64,000 nt of DNA from Ailurus styani. Lineage: Eukaryota; Chordata; Mammalia; Carnivora; Ailuridae. Position 1 is the stretch's first letter, and the number at the start of each line of letters is the position of its first letter. A program made the translations under genes and the position numbers. The notes under the pieces were generated by a model. The model was given only the letters and a program-made list of their open reading frames with translations. It had not been told where the DNA came from and did no database searches. The stretch lies in assembly GCA_002007465.1 (NCBI GenBank), contig LNAC01000769.1:238770-302769 (forward strand), given 5' to 3'. Shown here piece by piece: positions 54,265-64,000 of this stretch.

Positions 54265-54619
54265 GCCTTACTCCACACTGGCCACTCAGGAGCTCCAAGC
54301 AGGGTGCTACCCTGATCACTAGGAGCTTCTTCAGGGGTGCCTGCATGGTCTGCTTTTGCTGCCTGGATGGCAGGACTTGGTCTTGGTGTGTCCAATGGGG
54401 GCTCCCTCATCCTCCCTGGGTCCCTCTTATAGACAGATCCGGGGGAAGGCCTCATTTTTTTTATGAGCCCCACCTTTCTGCTGCATGATAGCCACTGGTA
54501 CCAATGCAATTTACAGATGAATTTGATGAACTTCCATTCCTTGAAAATTTTCACTGAACACATAATTTATGAGACCAATACCAGCGCCTGTGGATTGATG
54601 GTGTTGGTTGGGGTGGTGT

Positions 54620-54810
54620 GTCAGGGTGGCCGAGCACCCGGGCTCTGGGCTCAGGCAGGTCAGACTCTGGCGTGGCCACTCCCCTGCTGTGTTGAGCCAC
54701 GTATTGGACTTGCCTGTGCTTCCATTACTGGATCCCAGTAGGGGACAAGATGGTACTTGCCTCACAGGGTTGTTGGAGGGTTACATGAGTTAACCTATGT
54801 GAGTATTCAC
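54620..54810 (+). mobile_element. MIR
   Basis: 'gggctctgggctcaggcagg', 'ctggcgtggccactcccctg', 'gtacttgcctcacagggttg' and 'ttggagggttacatgagtta' follow the MIR body and its 'TACCTCATAGGGTTG...' block. Confidence 0.7.
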
Positions 54811-56342
54811 TCCCTGGCCAACTAAGTTAAATGGATTTATGGTGAGATTTCAATGGTAATCTTTTCAGGAATTCTTTTTTTTCACCACATGATTCGCTGT
54901 GGAGGGTTTCGGGAAGGGGGAATGGATGGGAAGAATGCACCGGAAGCGGCAGCAAGAGACAGGTTGTCAAGAAGCACCAAGCACCGCCATGACTTTTCAA
55001 ACCACTGGTGACTGGCTGGGTTCTCACCATCTTTGTCTGAGTTTTACCTTGCTCAGTGCTGCCCATCCATTTTGGAATATCGCCATTATTTGAGGTTGCT
55101 CATTCAAGGCAAAATGCTGAAAGTAAAAGGGAAATCAAGGAGAACCCTGGGGCTTTGAAGGCTTTTCTTAACTCGTGGCCATTTTCTGCCTTTAAAAGCC
55201 CTGACTTGACTTTTACAAGAGTCTGTAGAATAATCTAACAGAAAATGGAAACCAAGAGCACAGTCATTCCCTTAAATATTTTATATTGCATTCGGATGTG
55301 CATTTTTCAAAGATCATTTCCTTGACATTTTCTGGGGGTATATTTCTTGGGAAATAAAATAAATATGTTTGGTTGATGCTCATACCAATTTATTTAGAGC
55401 TATAAATAAGATAAAGATGCCTCCTGTCATTTGTACTAGAAAATATAAGGATCAGAGGAATATCTTAGGAGGACAGGGCAAAAGATTAATAATACCGTTC
55501 AGATTGTGCCGAGGTTGGCTGATGCTTTAAGCCAGTTTAGTGGATCCTTGTGTGAATTACTCCTAAGAATGGGAATGGAGAGATCCTGTGGCCCAAGTGC
55601 AGGCCAGAGACACAGTGCCCCAGGCCACATACTTCATTAGGGGCTGCTGAGTGACAGCATCCAGATTCCCTAGTTTCTCCATCTGTGCACGTCATGTAGG
55701 TTCTCTGGGGTCCCCAGATCCTTCTGAGTGCTTCACTGAGGCTGGGAATGACCTTCACAGGTAAGGAATTTAGTCATTCCAACTGGAGCCTGTACTTTGT
55801 ATGCAAGGCTCCCAGGAAGGAATAGGAAAGGAAGGAACTGACCGTGCTCTCCCAGCAAGGAATCTGTTCTGGCACTGAATTTGTTGACCCATTGCTTTGC
55901 TGCTGTGGGAGATATGATGGAAGTGGCTTCCCTGGGGGTTGAGGGTGGGGCAGGATGGAAATATGCAAGACCCATTGGACCAAGTATGCAGTTTAGGGGA
56001 AGTAAAGGCAGAGGTTGGAAGGCACAGGAGATTGAGAGATGAGGCATCCCAGTTTGGGTTGGACAGGAAAGGCAGTGAGGAGGCAAAGGGGCCAGAGCAG
56101 GGCTCCAGAGGAAGGGAAGACATTAGCTGGGTGTGGGGGAGGGCAGGGCATTGGGTAGGATAAAGGAAAGCACTTTGAGAGACAATAGTAACTCCGCCTG
56201 ACCCTGAGGGGTGCTGACTGTGGGCAGGGAAGGAAGAGAAGTTTCGCTGGTGGGCTCCCCTCTGGCTGTAGTCCCTGATCCCAGGAATTCAGGTTTGAAA
56301 GTAACAGGAAGCAGTAGGTGATTTTTAAAATAAACCAAATCA
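54811..56342. other. Mostly unique sequence, no gene recognised
   Basis: A possible antisense MIR trace lies at 55580-55680 ('ggcccaagtgcaggccagag'). Frames at 55733-56123 on the minus strand overlap each other in different phases and are not conserved by any visible criterion. Confidence 0.35.
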
Positions 56343-56544
56343 GGGTGCCTGGGTGGCTCAGTGGGTTAAAGCTTCTGCTTTCAGCTCAGGTCATGATCTC
56401 AGCGTCCTGGGATCGAGACCCGCATCGGGCTCTCTGCTCAGCGGGGAGCCTGCTTCCTCCTCTCCCTGTCTCTCTGCCTGCCTCTCTGCCTACTTGTGAT
56501 CTCTCTCTGTGTCAAATAAATAAGTAAAATCTTTAAAATAAAAT
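56343..56544 (+). mobile_element. Can-SINE with 'gtgggttaaagc' head, sense, abutting another SINE
   Basis: Complete copy. The target-site duplication 'aaaataaaccaaatca' lies at 56327-56342 and 56545-56560. The right-hand copy ends exactly where the next SINE begins. Head 'gggtgcctgggtggctcag', tail 'caaataaataagtaaaatct' plus (AAAAT)n. Confidence 0.97.
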
Positions 56545-56560
56545 AAAATAAACCAAATCA

Positions 56561-56695
56561 GGGGCACCTGGTTGGCTCCGTTGGTAGAGCAGGTGACTCT
56601 TGATCTCAGGGTTGTGAGTTTGAGTCCCACATTGGGTCTGGAGCCTGGAGCCTACTTAAAAAGAATAAATAAATTTTTAAAAGTTAAAAAATAAA
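56561..56695 (+). mobile_element. Short tRNA-derived carnivore SINE, sense
   Basis: 'ggggcacctggttggctccg', 'ttgatctcagggttgtgagt' and 'ttgagtcccacattgggtct', then an A-rich tail. It lacks the long CT-rich middle and is of the short, older subtype, like the fragment at 15.2 kb. Confidence 0.93.
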
Positions 56696-57344
56696 ATAAA
56701 TGAGATATGAAATACCCCAGAAGAATACACTCTTCTAAAGGACTCTTTTGTAAATCCTTTTAAAAACCAAAAGCTATCCTTTATCATGTAAACGCAATGA
56801 GAATAGTAACTCTTGACTTCAGTGATCCTATGTATGGGTTCAGATTTTGTACATTGTTTTCCTGAATTAGGTGAAGTACAACTCCATTTCTCTTATCCCA
56901 TCAGCAGAATAACACCATCCTGAAAGAGAAGCAAAGTATGGAGAGAAAAGGGGGAAATAAATTTTCAGTAGAAGAAGGGACATTGCTGTCAGGTACTTAA
57001 TTCATTTTGAGGTTTGTCTCAGAACTGAAAGCAAGCTTTTAATTTCTTCTTTTCGTTCTTATGTCAGTATATATAGTGTCCAAGTTGCTTCAGAAATTTG
57101 GGACATTTTTCATTGATACAAAGAAAGATGCAGTGGTGATCGCTTAGGACTCATGGTGAGACTCATGAGATGGCTGGCAGGTGGCTTGCCAGCTCCTGTC
57201 CTCATCTCCTTCTTGCCCATGAGAGTCCTCCTTTTAAAGCAAGAGCTCAGAGTCTGCTTCAGAATCCTTAACACCACATTTTTGGGCAATCTCAATTGAA
57301 TTTGCAATCAGGTGGAACCAAGTTGCCTCCTGGCTTTGAGTGTA
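56696..57344. other. AT-rich unique sequence, no gene recognised
   Basis: No repeat or exon identified. Confidence 0.35.
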
Positions 57345-57495
57345 GGAGTGGTTCTCATACCTTAAGCAGGCATCAGAAGCACCTGGAAGACTTGTTCCAT
57401 CACAGGAACTGGACCCCTCCTCTTCTGATTTAATGAGTCTGAGGTAGAGCCTGAGAATTTGCTGCTGATGTCGCTGGGTGGGGAGAACACTTTCA
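57345..57495 (+). mobile_element. MER5A-like hAT element
   Basis: 'gagtggttctcataccttaa', 'gcatcagaagcacctggaag', 'gatttaatgagtctgaggta' and 'cctgagaatttgctgctgat' match the order of MER5A blocks. Confidence 0.7.
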
Positions 57496-57944
57496 GGACC
57501 GCCATATTGGATTTTAAAGGAATCATCAACAGGTAGCTGCTCAGTTTTCCATTTTCTCAGGGATCTGATGGGTGAAAAGAGCAGCTGTTTAGAATTTCCT
57601 TACGTTTTTCTCTCACTTCCTTGTTCTCCGTAGTTCTTCTCTGGATTCCTTAATTAGAATGCTTTACAAACCAATGACCTTAAGCAAGAAAATGTCATAG
57701 TCCAGAATCACTTGCATTTTGACATTCCAGTGACCATAGCACCTTAGCTGAAATACAAGTTAGTGTTTTAGAATATGAAATGAGCAGTTTCTGAGTGTAG
57801 GAAGAGCTGATGGTTGACGGAATAGACCAAAGAAGACTGTGCTGGAAATTTATGAGAAGTTTCCATTTTCACTCCAGGTCAAGGGTTTGTACCAGTGGTG
57901 ATGTGGCTGCTGATGGGAGATTTAGATGATGATTGCAAGCGTGA
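57496..57944. other. Unique sequence, no gene recognised
   Basis: Nothing recognised. Confidence 0.35.
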
Positions 57945-58745
57945 CAAAAGAGACCGTATCTCTTTCCTCCTGCTGCTGTAACAAAGCACCCCCCACACTG
58001 GGTGGCTCCATCAGGAGAAGGGTATCGTGTTGGGGGTCAGGAGGCCAGAACATGGCGGTCAAGGGTCAGCATGGCTGGTTCTTCCGAGACCGTGGAGGAA
58101 ACTCTGTACAACACCCCCCGCCCCCCAACGTCTGGTGGTCTGCTGGGCTTGTGGAAGCATCACCCCTCCTCTGACTTTATTTTTTTCCTCAGTTTTATCA
58201 AAAAATAATTCACACATAAAATTGTAAGATCTTTAAAAAGTACAATGTGATGACTTGATACACATAAACTTTGAAAGAATTCCCCCCCCACTGACTTGAT
58301 TACCATCTGACATCCAGCACCTCCCCTAGTTTTTGTGTAGGAGAGAATACCGAAGTTCTCTAACAGCAAATTTCACTTATGTAGTACTGTGTTGTCAGCT
58401 CTTGTCACCGTGTGACCCATGAGATCCTCAGACCTGCTCCTTCCAGCTGGGAGTGTGGACCCTTTGACCAACCTCTCCCCATTTCCCCAGCCTCCCAGCC
58501 CCCAGCGATCATGTCTGTGCTCCGTTTCTATGAGTTTGACAATATGTGTATATATATTTTTAGATTCCACATGCGAGTGATTCCCTGCGGTATCTGTCTT
58601 TCCCTGTTTCTTTGTCTTCATGCGGGGCTCTCCCTGTGTGCGTGTCTGTGTGTCCAAATTTCCCCCTTTTATAAGGACTTCAGTCATACTGGATTAGGGC
58701 CCACCCCAATGGTGTTGGACTTCGAGAACATACCACTGCAAACCG
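57945..58745 (-). mobile_element. MLT1-type LTR relic, antisense, interrupted by an L1
   Basis: First part (57945-58177): 'tttcctcctgctgctgtaac', 'cacactgggtggctcc' and 'gtcaggaggccagaacatgg'. After the L1 it resumes (58621-58745): 'ctctccctgtgtgcgtgtct', 'ataaggacttcagtcatact' and 'ggattagggcccaccccaat'. The order across the L1 fits one LTR. Confidence 0.7.
58178..58620 (-). mobile_element. L1 3' region, antisense, nested in an MLT1 LTR
   Basis: 'ataattcacacataaaattg', 'aaaaagtacaatgtgatgac', 'ttgattaccatctgacatcc' and 'ctatgagtttgacaatatgt', then 'tagattccacatgcgagtga', follow an antisense old L1 3' region. It must be younger than the LTR it splits. Confidence 0.8.
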
Positions 58746-60774
58746 GGAGATGAGGTACTGAGCTTGAAGAAGGCAATGCTCTTCAAAAGGTAGGACCTTT
58801 TTGTAACTGATCCTGCAATTAAGAGATCCTATTAACTCTCGACGCCCAGACAAAGGCTTGACTCTTCTGAGACCAGATATCTGCCAGCCGTCTGCCAAGG
58901 GCAGCGCAAGTAGTAAATATGTCAGTGTCCACGTGGCCTCTGACAAGCCACCGTGGTGCGTGGCGGGCCTGCCAAGGCCGGGAACACGGCTTGTATTTTG
59001 ATCCGAGGAGCTCTTGCTTAGCTTGAGTTAGGGAGCACTCCTCTCTCTCTGTCAAGACTATTACCTTGTTCATTAATGTGTCACGAAAATTTAAAATGCC
59101 ACCTTTCTGCTTCTCAGATCATTCTGACAGGTTTGAGGCATATTGTGAAAAGCACGTTTCTCAGCAGAGCTAGACCCACAGACTACGGGTGGGGTGTGTG
59201 CTTGGGTTCTAACGACCTGCGACCCTTGGAGAACTAATTGACGTGCAGCGGGCTTGCTCCTTTGCAGTTTCCCTTTTGCGAGGCTTTTCGCTTAATTTGC
59301 ACGTCTGGATGTCTACGTACTTGTTCCCTCCATGAATGACGATTCCCGGGAGGAAAATTGTGTTGCTTTTGTTATATTAGCACCTCTTCTCTGTTGCCGT
59401 GGTCCTTCGCCCTTCTCCCCGTTCCCGGGGTGCCGTCACCCCTGGGCAGCTAGTGCGTGAAGAAAGCCCACGGTGGGGGCCTTAAGGGACATGGCTGGAG
59501 GTTCCATGGGAAATGGGGAGTTGTTGACATCTGGCCCCGGTCTTTCTTCTCCCTCTTTCATTGGAATATTAGTTTCGTGTTTCTTAATAGACTCTTTAAA
59601 AGAAATTTGGAAGATAGAGTAAGGATGTCTTCTGAAGTCGTTCTATTTCTAATTTTTATGACTTGTGGGAGGTTCTAGGTTGGCCCAACTTTTTTTTTTT
59701 AATAAATCTTTTCGTCGCATCGTTTGGAAGCACGTTGGAAGTTTTGATGAGGAGATGATACACTGTGGAAACAGTGCTTTACAGAAACGACTCCTAAATG
59801 TGTGTACACAAAGGATGGATTTGGACCCAAGTCATTCTTTCAGACAAGATGACACAGGGGACAGCACTCAAGGTTCTTATGTCCAGGTGTGCTAGTGATG
59901 GTCACCTCACCTTTACTTTCTCTGCTTTACTGTTTTGCTTGTTTTTATAAGAATTCTTTTTAGAGGTGTCCATAAAAGTGTGGAAGTAAATAAGGTCAAT
60001 CCAATGAGGACAGAAACAGCCTATTTATTCCTGATTTGCTGTAGCCAGGGAGTCAGCCAGCATCACTTGTGTTTGGCAGGGACTCAGAGGCAACCCACTG
60101 AGGAGTGGGAAAGGTTTACAGGGAAAGCAGGGATGGCTCAGGGGCGCCCTGACTGCAGGCCTTGGTCTGGGGAAGCTGGAGGTGGGCCAGCTGGAGGCGA
60201 GGGATTCTGTGTTATTAGTTAGGGTTGAGCATTTGGCTGCTCTGGTTGGTCCTTAAGTTGAAAGTGGGGAAAAAAATTCAGGAAGCTGCCAGTTATTAAT
60301 CAAGTCCTGGCCATTTTGGACCAATTGTTACAGAAGTCATTGTTTGGCTTTCTGGATGGTTATTAGAGATAGTGGTTGACTCCCTGCAAGTCTGGCTTAC
60401 AAAGAGCAGGCTAGCTTCCGGGGCTGGTTACACAGGTAATGGGTTAGTTTCTGGGGCTGCTTGCTGCAGATTAGGGGTCAGAGTTCTATTTTGATACATG
60501 TACTTGGGTCATCGTCTGTATATATATTCAGTCTCTCAGAAGCAATCACACAAGCAGTCAATACTAGTTGTGTGTCAGTTACCTTTATCAACATACATCT
60601 GGACCCTATTATCACCCCTTTTTTCACCAGACCATTTTAGATGTATGGGGAGTGAAAGACAGTGCATCGAAATTCATATACATTATGTAGATGGTTATCC
60701 CTCAACAGTAAGATTAGTTCTGTGCCTAGAATCGCATTATGTTAAAGGGATATATACCAATATATATAAAGTAT
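58746..60774. other. Mostly unique sequence, no gene recognised
   Basis: 60000-60480 has a mildly LTR-like look (G/T-rich, repeated 'ggttagtttctggggctg'-type phrases) but no family is assigned. Short frames only. Confidence 0.35.
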
Positions 60775-61128
60775 AATTATCATTCTTAGTGAAATAAGTC
60801 AATCAGAGAGAGACAATTATATGATTTCACTCATTCGTGAAATTTAAGAAACAAGATCGAGGATCATAGGGGAAGGGAGGGAAAAATAAAACGAGGCAAA
60901 ATCAGAGAGGGAGCCAAACCATAAGAGACCCTTAATCATAAGAAACAAGCTGAGGGTTTCTGGAGGGAGGTGGCTGGGGGGAGGGGGTAACTGGGGGTCG
61001 GGCATTAAGGAGGCACGTGATATGAGGAGCACTGGGTGTTACACGCAACTGATGAATCACTGAACTTTACCTCTGAAACTAATAATACACTATATGTTAA
61101 TTAATTGAATTTAAATTTAAAAAAGAAA
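60775..61128 (+). mobile_element. Carnivore L1 3' end, sense, 5'-truncated
   Basis: 'gtgaaataagtcaatcagag', 'aaaccataagagacccttaa', 'cgggcattaaggaggcacgt', 'gcactgggtgttacacgcaa', 'ctgatgaatcactgaacttt' and 'gttaattaattgaatttaaa' plus a short A tail. Only about 350 bp remain, all 3' untranslated. Confidence 0.9.
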
Positions 61129-63639
61129 TGGAATTTTAAAGGGAAAGTATTTAAGTTACTAATATACAAATAATTGTATAATGGTAATTCAATTGTAAAT
61201 TAATTTGACACCCTTTTTACTCTCCACTATTAATTTAAATACCATTTAATTAATGTCCTCCTCAGGCACTTTGGTTTGATGAGGAGTGATTCACTCATGT
61301 TTCTTTAAGTATTTAGGGTTTTCTTGTAGGAAAAACGTACGCAGGAGACTGAGAAAGGTCACCCCTCACCCTGATAGGAGGCATGTCAGCCCTTCCCTCT
61401 TTCTTCTACTCATTGGGCCATTCTCACTCTCTTTTGGGGGGTTATTCAGTATTCAGCCCTTGTAATTTCACTTCCCTCGCTCCCGTGCCTCCCCCAGACC
61501 CAGAAGGCCTGGCCAGCGTTACGCCCTCTAGTGTGTGTTGTGAAAACAGCAGGTGTCACCTCCAGCTATCAGGTTCCATCTCCAGGTTGCATCTTAACTG
61601 TCCTTCTTTGATCTCACCATCCTCCCCAAGCCCCTTGCTGCCGAGATTCCGTCTTAGGTGGCTGCTCACCCTTCCGATCGGCCGTCCCTGGGCCCGGTGT
61701 TCACTAGCTTGATGGAGTTACGGCCAATGGAGGAGTGTGGGAAAGTACTTTCAAGGTAATTTCTTCCTAACTTCCTGTCTGAAGGGAATATAGATCCAGA
61801 GACTTGCGCTGGAATCTGCAATTCAGAACGACAGGCTGCGGCGTCATCCCGAAGCATGTGGGCTGGATCCAGGAAGAAGAGAAACAAGGATGCATTTCAG
61901 GTCTGGAAACTAAGCAGAGAAGATTCCAGCTCTGTGCTTGATGGGAGCTGGAATCCGGCCAAGGGAGTGATGTCGTGAACCTCCATTCCTGTTCCTGTAA
62001 ATCAGGGAAATGACTCTGGATTCCTGCAAACGTGGATGGAGGAATTCTAAAGATTCTTACAAACTCGGATAGGAGGGCACACAGGGGTGTGCGTGAAATA
62101 CCGGGGGACCTTTAAAAGGGAAATTGCCAGGCTGTTGGCCTTTAAATTAAAGGGCACTTGGAGCTGTAAGGGGTGGACATTAGAGTTGAGGGACATCTCT
62201 TCATTTTGATAAGTGATTATAGACCTTAGGTTTGTGATTGCTAGGTCATCCCCAGGGAACCTTGTTTGTGGAGAATGACTCCCACGTTCATAGTGGGTTT
62301 GTTCTTTCGACCCTTCCATCATGGCAGAGCTTGGCCGGGTCTCAAGAGATCTGATACTTCGGTTCTAGTTCATTCGTGGCCGCTTGGCTTGTCGTAGCTG
62401 AGCTACACAATGCAATAGTGACACCTGTGTTTTCCCGACAACTCATTCATATTTAAATCACTTCCTGAAACTTACCTGGGCATCAGCCTCTCTTCCGTCA
62501 TTGTAACACACAATTTAAGTTTAAATCCTAATGTTCTTCGCTGACCATCCTCCTCAGGAACTTGTGCAAGCTGATTGGTTGGGGGCTCTCCTCTGGAGAC
62601 TTTTGGTAAATTGGGAGAATACCTTGAAGCCAGCCACAGGTGAGCACAGAAATTCCCAGACGGCGTTAATAAGCTGCTCTCGTCACGTGTGTTCCCTCCC
62701 CCTGTTGGAATTGTGCGGCTGGTGGCGCCGGCGTTGGCAGCAGAAAGAAATATGATGTTCAGCTAATGGCTTGAGAAGGGGAGGGAAGGACTCGGGGTCA
62801 CCTGTGGCATATCCTATTTTGAGCTGAGCCAAAGGAGATTAATACTGTCACTTGCTTGATTAGCATTGCCACTTGCCGGGCTCTCGACTTCGAAATGTAT
62901 TAATTCCGAGAGAACAGCTTGAATCGGAGCTGTCTTGTCCACGTTTGCGACTAACCTTGTAAAATCCCACAGCACTGGGCTTGGGGGCGGGGTGGGGGAC
63001 TTGAGCCTCAGCAAAGCTGCTTGTTTTTTGTTTGCTTTAATGACAAGGGCTTTCAAAATAATGTTAAATTGCTTAAGCTTGAGCCTGCAAAGTAACTGGG
63101 GTTTTGTATCTCCCGTGCAAGCCCTTTTTAGCAAAGAGTTCTAGAGCAAGCATCCTGAAATCTATTCAGATGTGTACATGCATTTATTCATGTGAGTGTC
63201 AGGAAATTTCTTGTTAAGATAACCTTCCTAAGTACATCATTGTGATGTGAATTGGTAATGTGTTCCTCCAGTCAGAATTCGTCTGTGCTTGGGTTTTAAA
63301 TGCTCAACGCACTGTCTCACTTGGCTGGGAATTATCTGGGGTCCGGTATTCTGCGGGTCAAAGCACGGATTTCGCCACTTACAGGGAAAGCGTATTTGCA
63401 CCCCCATCTGCCGATAGACGGAGGGTTCTGCGTGTCGGGTCTCTATTTCGAGTTCTGCAGATCCGCTTCCCTGCGTGTGTGGCAGGTGGAGAACCTGGTA
63501 GGTCCCTGCGCTCTGGAGCAGAGGGGCCTGAGTTCCAAGCCCTGCTTGGGCACCTCCTGGGAGCAACGATTTTTATGTACAAAAAGCCTTGCGGGGCGAA
63601 TTGGAGTAAAGTATAAACATTGTCACAGAATAATAGAAT
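61129..63639. other. Unique sequence with no recognised repeat, possible conserved non-coding part
   Basis: I can assign no transposon in about 2.5 kb, the longest such stretch in the distal half. 62780-63130 has even base composition and no low complexity, which would suit a conserved element, but that is only an impression. Frames at 63237-63666 overlap on both strands and are not interpretable. Confidence 0.35.
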
Positions 63640-63900
63640 ATGAATTTTAAAAACCTTTTGATACATAATGCCAAATTTTCCTTTGAAAGCTTATGCGAAT
63701 TTTATACTCCCACCATGCTTGTTCTGAAATTCATCGGATATTATCATTTAAATAATCCTACCCAGTGTATAGGAAAATTGTTTTGTTATTGTTCTAATGT
63801 GTGTTTCTTTGATGATTTGTGAGGTGAGACGCATTTTTTTTCATGTTTATTGCCTTTTGCGGTTTTTTTTTTTGCATTGGCCGTGAATGTGTTTCTAGGT
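63640..63900 (-). mobile_element. Probable old L1 fragment, antisense
   Basis: 'aattttatactcccaccatg' and 'tgtgtttctttgatgatttg', then 'tgaggtgagacgcatttttt', resemble the antisense end of ORF2 in old L1. Highly diverged. Confidence 0.45.
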
Positions 63901-64000
63901 CCTCTTGTTCAAGCTCTCCCCTTAATACAATGGAATGATAATATGAATGATAAAGACGCTGTACTGTTTTGGGAAGTTATGCCAATATTGCTGTAGCTCT

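Noticed and set aside
53874..54563. 229-codon minus-strand frame as a confident gene
   Set aside because: No recognised family, no splice sites decided, and no conservation evidence available. Mentioned only as part of a tentative finding.
1..64000. Bacterial-type operons, ribosome binding sites, integrative elements or defence systems
   Set aside because: Repeat content is purely mammalian and no prokaryotic gene order or coding density exists in any part of the window.

Overview
This window reads as non-coding nuclear DNA of a carnivoran mammal. The main evidence is about 18 copies or fragments of the carnivore tRNA-Lys-derived SINE (Can-SINE), with head 'ggggcacctgggtggctcag', a CT-rich middle and an (AATAAA)n-AAATCTT tail. 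At least four copies (33.7, 45.3, 47.2 and 56.3 kb) carry the diagnostic 'gtgggttaaagcctct', a form I associate from memory with mustelids (ferret, mink, otter). Mustelidae is therefore an inference, Carnivora is firm. No bacterial features, no CRISPR and no intact protein-coding gene were recognised. Almost all open frames are chance frames or transposon remains.

Layout. 0-0.8 kb: antisense L1 3' end split by a SINE. 0.8-8 kb: mostly unique, GC-rich at 4.8-6.7 kb, with MLT1, hAT, L2 and L1 relics and a CTCF-like site at 2.8 kb. 8-13.2 kb: an old sense L1 interrupted by an MLT1 LTR and then by a younger antisense L1. Its 3' end plus about 90 bp of flank reappears inverted at 12.7-13.2 kb, giving a roughly 0.5-kb inverted duplication with a 1.8-kb spacer. 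13.2-28 kb: MLT1 LTRs, an ERVL-type LTR with possible internal sequence (18.3-20.5 kb), and L1, MIR, L2 and SINE fragments. 28-34.5 kb: AT-rich, diverged antisense L1 with five SINEs, a U2 snRNA 5' fragment with target-site duplications, a hAT element and a 169-nt polypyrimidine tract. 34.5-47.5 kb: a dense graveyard of LTR relics with L1, MIR, MER20-like and SINE insertions. 47.5-51.3 kb: few recognisable repeats. 51.3-53 kb: a 474-base assembly gap flanked by tetranucleotide repeats, then an antisense RPL5 processed pseudogene split by a SINE. 53-64 kb: largely unique sequence with a minus-strand AATAAA and open frames of unknown meaning, two abutting SINEs, an L1 nested in an MLT1, and L1 3' ends.

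There is no operon-like cooperation between genes here. The content reflects successive retroposition: ancient MIR, L2, MER5 and MLT1, then old L1, then carnivore L1 and Can-SINE, with L1-driven retrocopies of cellular RNAs (RPL5 mRNA, U2 snRNA). The most notable observations are the inverted duplication with a short hairpin at its inner edge, the tailless U2 retrocopy, and the RPL5 pseudogene whose poly(A) position is now a microsatellite next to the gap. I found no previously undescribed functional system. Repeat family names are from memory of consensus sequences and boundaries are by eye, usually within about 10-30 bp.
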